From contig JAKSRI010000014.1 of NCBI GenBank assembly GCA_024403695.1, positions 1 to 64,000 of the forward strand: a DNA stretch of 64,000 bases. The letters run 5' to 3'. Positions 50,801 to 55,425 of this stretch are shown piece after piece. Positions within the stretch are counted from its first letter, which is position 1. Each line of letters starts with the position of its first letter. Under the pieces are notes generated by a model. That model was given only the letters and a program-made list of their open reading frames with translations. It made no database searches and was not told where the DNA came from. The position numbers were made by a program, and so were the translations under genes. This DNA is from Saccharofermentans sp. Lineage in GTDB: Bacteria > Bacillota > Clostridia > Saccharofermentanales > Saccharofermentanaceae.

Positions 50801-50820
50801 ATGAGAAGGTTGAAGACTAA
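35824..50820 (+). CDS. Giant cell-surface protein with tandem cadherin-like (tandem-95) repeats
   Basis: A 4998-residue exported protein. ATG 35824, with GGGGA 6 bases upstream, starts a signal peptide (KKNYKRICAAIVSAAMVVGN). An upstream in-frame start lies inside the argJ terminator and is rejected. Residues about 35-200 form a beta-rich domain, followed by about three Ig-like domains (for example KTFKLMYDHTAPEF). From about residue 570 to 4780 roughly 36 repeats of 90-150 residues are joined by PVNDAP-like linkers. They carry acidic DxDxD-type calcium sites and the YTP-xxx-YNG-xxx-F core of cadherin-like/tandem-95 repeats. A beta domain and a basic-repeat-like unit precede the C-terminus: VVSTGEETDNN, a hydrophobic helix (LGCIFIATALAGVSL) and RVFKRKNEK, a possible non-canonical wall-sorting signal. 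Likely role: calcium-stiffened adhesin or matrix protein. Confidence 0.88.
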   Translation: MKKNYKRICAAIVSAAMVVGNYMPLVNWADVLNPASQYNSELTPMTGHWDKDRGVTFGNNSFTFTGDTTSSIGSSIKITDENLIEAIQDKNCKVPVSIQLSGKMTYPDGINEGADVNVTLGFGATESDAIDDLTHQKKSVLVNGDNTIDFEVADIPAGTKYISLTIDVNYPDGAESSVFVLNNISTNIIDNVKPGLVSNYDDSKAAWTNKPITIKVSPDLATMENVDIDAIYDSNGVMVSDSSTYEFVVDDVSENGEYSFYAVDYATNESQILTINVSKFDNVKPEHATTVSGDIDVWVNDPDKASTAILNSITQDSGSPVSYRYTLDGTKPTITSSKVEDNRITVSDEGEYTVKVSVFDEAGNTTDEVKTFKLMYDHTAPEFATNCVDNGDGTITINVDATDSVSGVSKIYYGQSSSISAYPASGTEVTDGKITVGNKVNKLYIYVEDEAGNKTLEPVSLTFKPVITCDKDSIEIEEDQQNEKIIINLSDDSTAGECTFTVTADSDEIFESLPVTVIDDTSIAIDLNLIKNANTGTGYVTVTVSVVDADGQKCDKPVKIPVYVAPVNDDPEFIDENDLNDAGMIPVQVSEGGSVNIDIGEYVKDVDEDTLTLKDLKLASGKGSVSNDGLVITYKPTAKWYGESVIEVVVDDGNGGSLSVKIHADVANEENEPVAVDDSYTIDEDQENIPAFDVLDNDYDDDIIDDMVKSSYLTVSLPSNTSADGNSISVVDNKIVYKPAENYYGVDTFEYEITDGKFTSTSTVTVEVLPVNDAPIIENVPSSVEISEDSDGTNPANSFTIKVSDVDSPSSQIMVLAKSTNQDLIKNSGVTLTKTDDGDYKITVVPVPDVFTTKSGDVSIEVKVSDGNTSRTFLIPVTITPVNDLPVANDDDMTGKWILFEGKSYPLTGSYLTDIFENDTDIDSPRSSFKIGSMTITSGQGTLAKSPTGQYVYTAPKDYGGDVSVQYTILDDNNGESNAATFTFHVREVDDAPTLVYVEPSNPNFDEDSKDGIILTFKVDDVDTPNDQLIFSFGSSDSTIINTDTVSKYSYDPETGIYKLLVKSIPEANGECEVTLTVSDGYTSVDCPVVVKVNPVQDAPVAADDSYDVYSGESIYIIPTSNDYDLDDETLTIIYDKSIATLPANGGEIEAYERGFLYTAPTGLTEGTTVTMKYSVTDGIDTAEAVITFTITPAPDDMPSIDAPATKKFKYNAASDVKQFSFTVSNLDANGVVNVESRDTNVISNCSIVDVVDNGDGTSTYTCALNNTVNGELVMAGRAIIEVTATNERGITARKYVVVTVTDKNTPPEAKDFTVTYNEKSGGYTITPAQVLADENIYDADGDSISINNIALSDTQSSTLPDRSYLKKNTDGSYTFYPVENNFYGDVKLTYSVKDSVDISDDATITLHVENVEDKPSSDGIWRTVPNEPKAFSSITKTQITNSCYDVDNWYIPAGEEKQKIYVVGYENISPEYGTITYDEATGTFTYTRPDNASEDTKPNAHATVTMKVYISNTDAPMNSVDKSTCGTCTITFFENYSRIDMGISTWTETPEDTSITKTYNFTRVDFPYPVTMSITGNNPSLHKDIEYSTDPITGSSYTFKYIPADDQFGSETLTVKLTAEVDGKPVSFTRNITVYVTPVNDIPVIVGVEPDPFTGWEIGEDETQTFIIEYYEKVDNETKPQDLIFIAAVTKTDEENPVAFTSALKTEILSIDEDGKVTAKVVMPTVPNIYGDVELTFTVSDGDATVKLVSAGKVVESDDLPDVNPVNVHVTEDIQVEFNLDNYVTDIDTPMSQVKYKLSGDDDNDGIVTTANGSVFTIDYDTGAVTYKPALNFDGDRDADTIDETVKYQAGYIDNKTNEWVYSEESINIYIEPVNDAPYIYDLPTYIVGTEDQTPPLTFEFECYDVEHHGDNEHEKLNISFKSSDESILKSEDISFVRDESTGKVTVTCPTVKDAFGTVTITITAIDEEGLEKEATTDIFFSPVNDAPEVVAIEKTVAENVSGAPTNVVVHIIDREDVKDAESDDSELILTVDMHTDNGGRIVKHSNGSITYTPALNWNGTDTFKYTVADPQGGISEETISIIVTPINTAPKPADFAFTIDEGKAYTIADLLEGCTDVEVDANESGSLSVVSVTNTDGVDVEKYMKLVGNSFTFTGPDNSTNETQVFHFDYVVTDNDTNVDRGTTAATGVGHITFTVIPTFDPPVIKDDEDRNKTTNSTWIMNEDETKSFYVLLSDDDTDISKLMVTVESDGQAKGLVRNADIVVTSTEHGKLVTIKPIDNAYGEFTLKLSVSDNSNEVTHDFKVVINPVNDQPTVFGNDIETTEDIPYTNGQLSAKDIETKDGFTYVLVEDAGHGVVTLDSATGKYTYTPDKNYSGTDSFKVAVKDTGATCNNDGILQSEAIVINVNVLPDNDPPISETYNLTINEYHAGDAIPVLSKELKVDDPDLIYGDEVTVAITTNPAHGVAAYDSATKTLTYTPAENNNYDVVIVLTYTDKAGETATCTVNVQIDPVNNKPTGNDDKNGNDEFTIKEDAAEKTYEVLDNDDVDTLPSLNPATDIQKLTLKSVELLGTSTCGVEILEVKDNKISLKPAKDENGDIYVQYVMEDDHGEEGTFVAHFIVEPVNDAPTITAISDQNGKEDIKIEGVTFTIGDIDNDIADLDIEVKSSNGTLLPKENIIVNGDGATRTLTLIPFTDANGYSDVTVTVKDKEPLSASTTFKVYFAPVDDEPKFPAIPDDGETDENTSTVVNVLYNDDPDNDYEGDYNLEILSVTITEESKQLAKDLGYTDAEIAAMFTIGTAEVTEEVTNSVTGKKEEVKVTRPVVVFTPSSDWTSATEQTFVAEYVMRDVDHNPIDPDTSDERVYKTTVSVTVKPVNDKPTIDIDPLTVTSFEDATGDDRAKVTVTVDDEEWPSYPGQPLKLEVVKIVETPDADDTAGIPLLDKDDVELIDNNDGTYTVIVNTNQDEHGKADITLRVTDLDGKPLYAEKTFTVIITSVPDEFSNGNDTSWTNEDTDKIINVLANDSVDVSTQGEKLKINSAGSDVVTHSDLKTAHGGEISIVSVGGVDHIKYTPKKDYFNDQNDESTWDYFYYEVEATTTGATAVFKVVVNVRPVNDPPKITVLEESYSTPEKTVKTFTVEVYDVDNTYDELSLSGTSLNSRIVSNNGGIVISAPVQGANANTAVFTVTVTPYRKYNGTTKLTFVANDGALDSDPAETLFVVTSVNDAPEPEVAVYSVDEGTTKNIDVLANVTDPDIVAEVPDEFLTVTDFKLYPVEYNGAMVDVGTLSIVEVNGKSMLKFTPADDYINFHGDLKFDYEVTDNGGGEGIAKAISVWCNGNTLTVNSVNDKPEAKDITFPAFNEDPTTQPVTYDITAGVDMSDVDLKETMEKSAGAYDENEVLTAKLMSNAPAEAGTVKIVNNQIQYTPKLNYNGTFSVTYQVTDKAGAKSEVKTIYFTVNPINDQPKAEKTEYTTDEGEKLDITVGEMASDVDVKTNLVAEDDKLSFVSVTIDAAYADLGTLEVDPVDPTVIHWVPADSAINYNGIVTFKAVITDDGSKQGNGNTDLTVEIPGKITIKPVNDPPVEVDKNLEVDEGETLVIDISDLATDVDVDTNADSLKITEAALNDEYKDYGTFKVSDDGKSITYTPNTEHENFHGTIKFTATIVDNGKAQGGTNGNATLIISDREIKVVSVNDKPTAEKVVSDNYAEDCAEQTIDINDYVDDVDVTGYHGTVDPADKLTITADWTDLPTGAEILYIDANGILHFKPAKDFNGTITVSYTVTDAYNESATNDIVLRVEADNDEPVAKDAAFKATEDKVPEYFDLDDYISDVDGDDLTAVLVGDVPDGLNVVIKDNKVYFTPDLNYNGKFEISYKVIDDGAGKLESDVKTITITIEPDNDAPVEAKTTFDAVEGKTKTIDVNEIASDVDVKTNLVAKDDVLAFVSVALDDKYKDYGTLEVTDDNTLTWTPADEYKNYFGDITFTCVVTDDGAHQEYGNKNLQTTIAGTIKIASENDAPAANAIQITTTEDSGLVTYPITIGVDISDVDLKETMQKSGGAYDPNESLKTYISPYTSVDPTVGTVEIKDNVIYYTPAPDYNGQYVFTYVVEDAYGAIKTNAVLLTVTPVNDAPTMKKDTFEVDEGESLDINVDDIAQDKDMPSATSPKDKLSYESVTIDPDYAKYGTIEIVDDVTIRYTPNPGYENYNGIIKFTCVVTDNGEEQQYGNTNLSVEIPATITVKPVNDAPVEVDKDFDVDEGESLTIDIKDLATDVDIDTNGDVLTIIDVSLTDEYADFGDIKISDDGKSITYTPNYEHENYHGIVKFNCSITDNGSAQGNNNVNKILVITDREITVNSVNDIPTATKVVESLPEDSVDYKIDMNKYVDDVDLTGERGTVDPDEKLTVTLDDDTDYAKVSIDANNILHVTPKPNYNGVIKLHYTVTDAYGEVAKEEIELTITPEDDDPTAVDDEETTLEDTPVDIIVLKNDSDTDSDPDLNLDPNKTINTAGLKVISVDNDDTVSKSLTLTTANGGTVAVNSDNTVTYTPAKDYFGIDTFKYTIENEDGLTATATVTVTVESVNDAPTAEAIEEETDEDTTLKINLNDYIDDVDLVLDGNEKLVCTIVSSDDDSCVSIDENNNLTYVPVKNFHGTFNITYKVTDAYGETAENTITITVNSVNDVPVANDDEAEVISGNTVVVEPLLNDTDEDEDAVLSIVPDSFKGSVPGAKFEYDPATGKFTYTAPEDFVGVDEIEYTLTDEHGATDVGVIRINVTPADYTIVVEPEVDFGKVNDQYVEAPEGVEVTITNKGNKPVFDISIPELENYDVSGDIPTSLKPGESFKVVVTPKLGLPAGDYSTELVVKTHKSQATTPISFEIIKTYKVTVITDAGSDATHIAGFEDIVEAGTDYSVKFTVKDGYSIKDVKVNGVSKGAINEYTIVAIDCDTVIEVITAKKAVVSTGEETDNNSVLGCIFIATALAGVSLRVFKRKNEKVED
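45885..49205 (+). repeat. Higher-order repeat block inside the giant surface gene
   Basis: Four successive cadherin-like repeats (about 45885-47240) recur as a set at about 47885-49205, in the same order. The first members share VDxSDVDLKETM and GAYD. The second share DEGExLDI. The third share VEVDK, DLATDVD and DDGKSITYTPN. The fourth share GTVDP. Two further repeats between the blocks resemble the first and second types. This indicates duplication of a multi-repeat segment. Confidence 0.75.
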
Positions 50821-50854
50821 TATAGTCCAATCTTAATTCTTGTTGTAATTTTAG

Positions 50855-50886
50855 ACATCCGCTTCAGAAATGAAGCGGATGTTTTA
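50855..50886 (+). terminator. Terminator after the giant surface gene
   Basis: A perfect 12-base-pair stem (ACATCCGCTTCA / TGAAGCGGATGT) with a GAAA loop and TTTT tail, 34 bases after the stop. Confidence 0.92.
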
Positions 50887-50921
50887 ATTGATAAGAAAGA
50901 TAAACAATATATTAACGAGAT

Positions 50922-51009
50922 GCACATTGTTGTTACAGTTGTAGAGTGTGTCGTGTCGCTATGTTGTGAGATCCCGGGTTGTCAGAATATGGCGGCTCGG
51001 GACTTTTTT
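50922..51009 (+). ncRNA. Candidate small RNA ending in a conserved hairpin
   Basis: A possible promoter (TTGATA 50888, 16-base spacer, TATTAA 50910) precedes about 88 bases without a reading frame. These end in TCCCGGGTTGTC-N7-GGCGGCTCGGGA and six T residues. The hairpin is a close copy of that at 23191-23218, with pairing kept through G-U changes. It lies between the terminator of the surface gene and the topoisomerase promoter (TTGTA near 51056, TATAAT 51077-51082), so it should be its own transcript or a second terminator. Confidence 0.35.
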
Positions 51010-51113
51010 GTTTATAAACGCTCTTTGTATTATTGTTCTGTACGTTTAATGGGACTTGTAAAAACGGCTGTTATGTTATAATTGTACGGTAATGATTTAT
51101 TATGGGGGTTAAT

Positions 51114-53108
51114 ATGGCTCGTAAGTCAGATTACGGTAACGACAGTATTTCCATGCTGAAGGGCGCCGACAGAGTTAGAAAAAGACCTGCGGTTATCTTC
51201 GGTTCTGATGATTTGGAAGGATGTATTCATTCCTTCTTCGAGATTCTCTCTAACTCTATCGATGAGGCGAGAGAGGGTCATGGTAAGCAGATTATAGTAA
51301 CAAGATTTAAGGATGGATCTCTCCAGGTAGAAGACTTCGGACGAGGAATCCCTCTCGATTACAATACTAAGGAAGAGCGTTATAACTGGGAGCTCGTATA
51401 TTGTGAGCTTTATGCTGGTGCTAAGTATGATAATAATGCAGCAGGTGACTATGAGTATTCTCTTGGTCTTAATGGTCTTGGTGCATGTGCTACTCAGTAC
51501 TCTTCTGAGTTCTTCGAGGTTACAGTATTCAGAGATAAGACAAAGTACTCACTTTCCTTTAAGAAAGGTGAGCCTGTTGGCGAGCTTCAGAAGGAGCCTT
51601 ATCGTTTCCTGAGAACTGGTACTATTCAGAGATGGAAGCCAGATCCAGAAGTATTTACAGATACAGTTGTTCCTTATGAGAGACTTAGAGATATTGTTAA
51701 GAAGCAGTCTGTAGTTAATGGTGGTATTGAATTCATTCTTAAGGATGAGACTACCGGTCAGGAGGAGACATTCCTTTGTCCTAATGGTATTACAGGTTAC
51801 TGTGAAGAGATATCTGCAATGAAGGGCTTTACAGAGCCATATTTCTTCGAGGGCGAAGGTAAGGGCCGTGACGCCGATGACAGACCAATTTATAACGTTA
51901 AGGCTCAGATTGCATTCTGTTTTAATAACGAGATTAATGAACTTCAGTATTTCCATAACTCCAGCTTCCTTGAGAATGGCGGTTCACCTGACCGAGCTGT
52001 TAAGAATGCTTTCCTTTACAGCATTGATAAAGAGATTAAGGCAAGAGATAAGTATAAGGGTAATGAGTCCAAGATTAAGTTCGAGGATATTCAGGATTCT
52101 CTTATCCTCGTATCAAGTACATTCTCTACTCAGACATCATATGAGAACCAGACAAAGAAGGCTATTAATAACAAGTTCGTTCAGGAATTTATGAATGAGC
52201 TTATTAAGCATAATCTGGAGATTTGGTTTATCGAGAATAAGGCACTTGGTGATAAGGTTGTCGAGCAGGTTCTCGTTAATAAGCGTTCCCGTGAGAATGC
52301 TGAGAAGGCTCGTATTAACATCAAGAAGCAGCTCACAGGTAAGATTGATATTGCGAATAAGATTAAGAAGTTCCATGACTGTAAGAGTAAAGACTCTGGT
52401 ATTAGAGAGCTTTACATCGTAGAGGGTGATTCCGCGATGGGTTCCATTATTCTTGCTCGTAACTCTGAGTTCCAGGGTGTTATGCCTATCAGAGGTAAGA
52501 TTCTTAACTGTCTTAAGGCTAATGATGCACAGATTTTTAAGAGTGAGATTATCACTGACCTTATTAAGGTTCTCGGTTGTGGTGTAGAGCTTAAGAATAA
52601 GCATAGTAAGGATATGTCAGCGTTTAATCTTGATCAGCTCAGATGGAACAAGATTATTATCTGTACCGATGCCGACGTAGACGGATTCCAGATTAGAACT
52701 CTTGTTGCTACTATGATTTACAGACTTGCTCCAACTCTTATTGAAGAGGGATATGTATATATCGCTGAGTCTCCTTTGTTCGAGATTACAGCTAAGGGCA
52801 AGGGTAAGAACGCTAAGGAAGAGACATACTTCGCTTATAGTGACAAGGAGAAGGCTGATATCGTTAAGACTCTTGAAGGTCAGACACTTACAATTCAGCG
52901 TTCTAAGGGTCTTGGTGAGAATACTAAGGAGATGATGGCTCAGACCACTATGAATCCTAAGTCCAGAAGACTTATCAGAGTTACTCCTGATGATGCCAAG
53001 AGAACTGCAGAAGTATTTGATCTTCTCCTTGGAGATAACCTTGATGGACGTAAGCGTCATATTGAGGAAGATGGTCATATGTATCTCGAGATGCTCGATT
53101 TGAGCTAA
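51114..53108 (+). CDS. Type IIA DNA topoisomerase subunit B (GyrB/ParE-like, divergent)
   Basis: The ATPase and TOPRIM subunit that, with the A subunit encoded next, passes DNA duplexes through one another. The 664-residue protein has a GHKL ATPase domain with the N-box FFEILSNSIDEA, VEDFGRGIP and GLNGLGACA. The TOPRIM domain carries Glu437 in YIVEGDSAMG and the metal-binding Asp519/521/523 in CTDADVDGFQIRTL. Motifs differ from standard GyrB (RPAVIFGS instead of RPGMYIGS, LYAGAKYDNN instead of LHAGGKF), so it is probably the topoisomerase IV-like second enzyme of clostridia, not the main gyrase. The start at 51114 follows GGGGG by 5 bases. The A subunit gene follows after 41 bases. Confidence 0.88.
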   Translation: MARKSDYGNDSISMLKGADRVRKRPAVIFGSDDLEGCIHSFFEILSNSIDEAREGHGKQIIVTRFKDGSLQVEDFGRGIPLDYNTKEERYNWELVYCELYAGAKYDNNAAGDYEYSLGLNGLGACATQYSSEFFEVTVFRDKTKYSLSFKKGEPVGELQKEPYRFLRTGTIQRWKPDPEVFTDTVVPYERLRDIVKKQSVVNGGIEFILKDETTGQEETFLCPNGITGYCEEISAMKGFTEPYFFEGEGKGRDADDRPIYNVKAQIAFCFNNEINELQYFHNSSFLENGGSPDRAVKNAFLYSIDKEIKARDKYKGNESKIKFEDIQDSLILVSSTFSTQTSYENQTKKAINNKFVQEFMNELIKHNLEIWFIENKALGDKVVEQVLVNKRSRENAEKARINIKKQLTGKIDIANKIKKFHDCKSKDSGIRELYIVEGDSAMGSIILARNSEFQGVMPIRGKILNCLKANDAQIFKSEIITDLIKVLGCGVELKNKHSKDMSAFNLDQLRWNKIIICTDADVDGFQIRTLVATMIYRLAPTLIEEGYVYIAESPLFEITAKGKGKNAKEETYFAYSDKEKADIVKTLEGQTLTIQRSKGLGENTKEMMAQTTMNPKSRRLIRVTPDDAKRTAEVFDLLLGDNLDGRKRHIEEDGHMYLEMLDLS

Positions 53109-53149
53109 TCTCAATTATCTGAATGAATATATATTAGTGGAGAATAATA

Positions 53150-55405
53150 ATGGCTAGAAAAAAGAAAGACGAGAATGAGAAGTCTTTACTAACAGATAGT
53201 TTTACAGATGCATCTATTGCTGATGCGCCAATTGAGAATCAGTCCATCATTGATATGCTGGAGAAGAACTACATGCCTTATGCCATGTCAGTTATTGTAT
53301 CTCGTGCGATTCCTGAGATTGATGGATTCAAACCTTCTCATCGTAAGCTTCTTTACACAATGTATAAGATGGGACTTATGTCCGGTAATAGAACTAAGTC
53401 TGCTAACGTAGTTGGTCAGACCATGAAGCTTAACCCTCATGGTGATGGTGCTATCTACGAGACAATGGTTCGTATGACACGTGACAATGAGTCACTTTTG
53501 CATCCATACGTTGATTCTAAGGGTAACTTTGGTAAGCAGTATTCCCGTGATATGGCTTATGCTGCTCACAGATATACAGAGGTAAGACTTGAGAAGCTCT
53601 GTGAGGAGATTTTTAAGGGCCTTGATAAGGATGCTGTAGACTTTGTTGATAACTATGATGGAACAATGAAGGAGCCAACACTTCTTCCTGTTACTTTCCC
53701 ATCTATTCTCGTTAACAGTAACCAGGGTATTGCCGTTGGTATGGCAAGTAATATCTGTTCCTTTAACCTTAAAGAGGTATGTGAAGCAACTATTGCTTAC
53801 ATGAAGGATTCAAATGCAGACTTGCTCTCTATTATGCCTGCACCTGATTTCTCTGGTGGTGGAATTATCCTTTATAACCGTGACCAGATGGAGAAAATCT
53901 ACGATACAGGTAGAGGTTCTATTGTTATCCGTTCTAAGTATGAGATTAACAAGAAAGAGAACAGTATCGAGATTTCTGAGATTCCTTATTCTACATCTGT
54001 AGAGCAGATTATCGAGGGTATTATTGACCTTGTTAAGTCTAAGAAGATTTCTGAGATTAATGACGTTCGTGATGATACTGACCTTAATGGTCTTAAGATT
54101 ACTATTGAGTGTAAGAGAGGTACAGACCATGAGGCTCTCATGACAAAGCTCTTTAAGCTCACTACTTTACAGAGCACTTTCGGATGTAACTTTAATGTTC
54201 TCATTAACGGTAATCCAAAGGTTCTCGGTGTTAAGTCTCTTATTAGCGAGTGGCTTACATGGAGAAGAGGATGTCTCACAAGAGAGCTTAGATATGACCT
54301 TGGTAAGAAGAAGGATAGACTCCACCTGTTAGAAGGTCTCGAGAAAATCCTCCTCGATATCGATAAGGCTATTGCCATTATCCGTAATACTGAACTTGAG
54401 GAAGATGTAGTTCCTAATTTGATGAAGGGATTCTCCATTGATGAAGTTCAGGCTGAGTATGTTGCAGAGATTAAGCTCCGTAATATCAATAAGCAGTACA
54501 TTATTAAGCGTATTGCTGATAAGGAGAAGCTTGAGAGTGAGATTGCTGACCTCGAGGATATTCTCTCCAAGCCAAAGAGAATCGATAAGCTCATCGAAGA
54601 GACTCTCAAGGATGTTGCTAAGAAGTATGGTCAGGAAAGAAAGACAGAGATTGTCATGGGCGATACTGTAGAAGAGTTTAAGCCTGAGACAATGATTGCT
54701 GACTATAGATGTCATCTTATGCTTACAAGACATGGTTATCTTAAGAAGATGACTATGCAGTCTTTGCGAAATGCAGGTGAGCTTAAGATTAAGGAAGAGG
54801 ATGAGATCTTCGTTGACATCGAATGTGAGAACAGAAGTGAGATTTTGTTCTTCACTAATAAGTGTAATGTTTACAAGGCAAAGACTTATGAGTTTGCTGA
54901 CAATAAGCCAAGTGAATTTGGTACATATCTTGCCAATTCTTTGGATATGGAAGAGGACGAGAAGGTAGTTTACATGCACGTAACTACAGACTATAAGGGT
55001 AACTTTATCATTGGATTTAAGAATGGTAAGGCTGCTCAGTTCCCTGTAAATGTATACGAGACAAAGCAGAATCGTAAGAAGCTTATTAACGCATTTAGTA
55101 ATATTGCTGAGGCTGTTTCTTTCCTCTGGCTCGCAGAAGGAGAGGACCCAGATCTTGTTGCTAGAAGTAACCTTAAGAAAGCAGCTGTATTTAAGTCATC
55201 ACTTATCCCTGTTAAGACAACAAGAACAACACAGGGTGTTCAGCTTCTTGTTTCCAAGAGAGGTTCTGAAATGACTGAGATTGCTACACTTGCAGAGGTA
55301 GGAATTAATGATCCTGAGTATTACAGAGTAAGAAGAATTCCTGCAATTGGTTATTACATTAAGGAAGATTCTTTTGAGAACAAGCAGATTGGTCTCGAAT
55401 TGTAA
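53150..55405 (+). CDS. Type IIA DNA topoisomerase subunit A (GyrA/ParC-like)
   Basis: The breakage-reunion subunit, 751 residues. The winged-helix region has SRAIPEIDGFKPSHRKLLYT, KSANVVGQTMKLNPHGDGA and the catalytic Tyr142 in AYAAHRYTEVRLEK, the counterpart of the GyrA motif AAMRYTE. A coiled-coil region (about 400-500) and a short C-terminal beta-propeller-like region (about 520-751: YLKKMTMQSLRN, VYMHVTTDYKGNFIIGFKNG, GVQLLVSKRG) follow. The gyrase-box of true GyrA is not obvious, which favours a decatenating (topoisomerase IV-like) role. It is co-transcribed with the B subunit. Confidence 0.88.
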   Translation: MARKKKDENEKSLLTDSFTDASIADAPIENQSIIDMLEKNYMPYAMSVIVSRAIPEIDGFKPSHRKLLYTMYKMGLMSGNRTKSANVVGQTMKLNPHGDGAIYETMVRMTRDNESLLHPYVDSKGNFGKQYSRDMAYAAHRYTEVRLEKLCEEIFKGLDKDAVDFVDNYDGTMKEPTLLPVTFPSILVNSNQGIAVGMASNICSFNLKEVCEATIAYMKDSNADLLSIMPAPDFSGGGIILYNRDQMEKIYDTGRGSIVIRSKYEINKKENSIEISEIPYSTSVEQIIEGIIDLVKSKKISEINDVRDDTDLNGLKITIECKRGTDHEALMTKLFKLTTLQSTFGCNFNVLINGNPKVLGVKSLISEWLTWRRGCLTRELRYDLGKKKDRLHLLEGLEKILLDIDKAIAIIRNTELEEDVVPNLMKGFSIDEVQAEYVAEIKLRNINKQYIIKRIADKEKLESEIADLEDILSKPKRIDKLIEETLKDVAKKYGQERKTEIVMGDTVEEFKPETMIADYRCHLMLTRHGYLKKMTMQSLRNAGELKIKEEDEIFVDIECENRSEILFFTNKCNVYKAKTYEFADNKPSEFGTYLANSLDMEEDEKVVYMHVTTDYKGNFIIGFKNGKAAQFPVNVYETKQNRKKLINAFSNIAEAVSFLWLAEGEDPDLVARSNLKKAAVFKSSLIPVKTTRTTQGVQLLVSKRGSEMTEIATLAEVGINDPEYYRVRRIPAIGYYIKEDSFENKQIGLEL

Positions 55406-55425
55406 TTGAGGTGTTTATTGAATAG

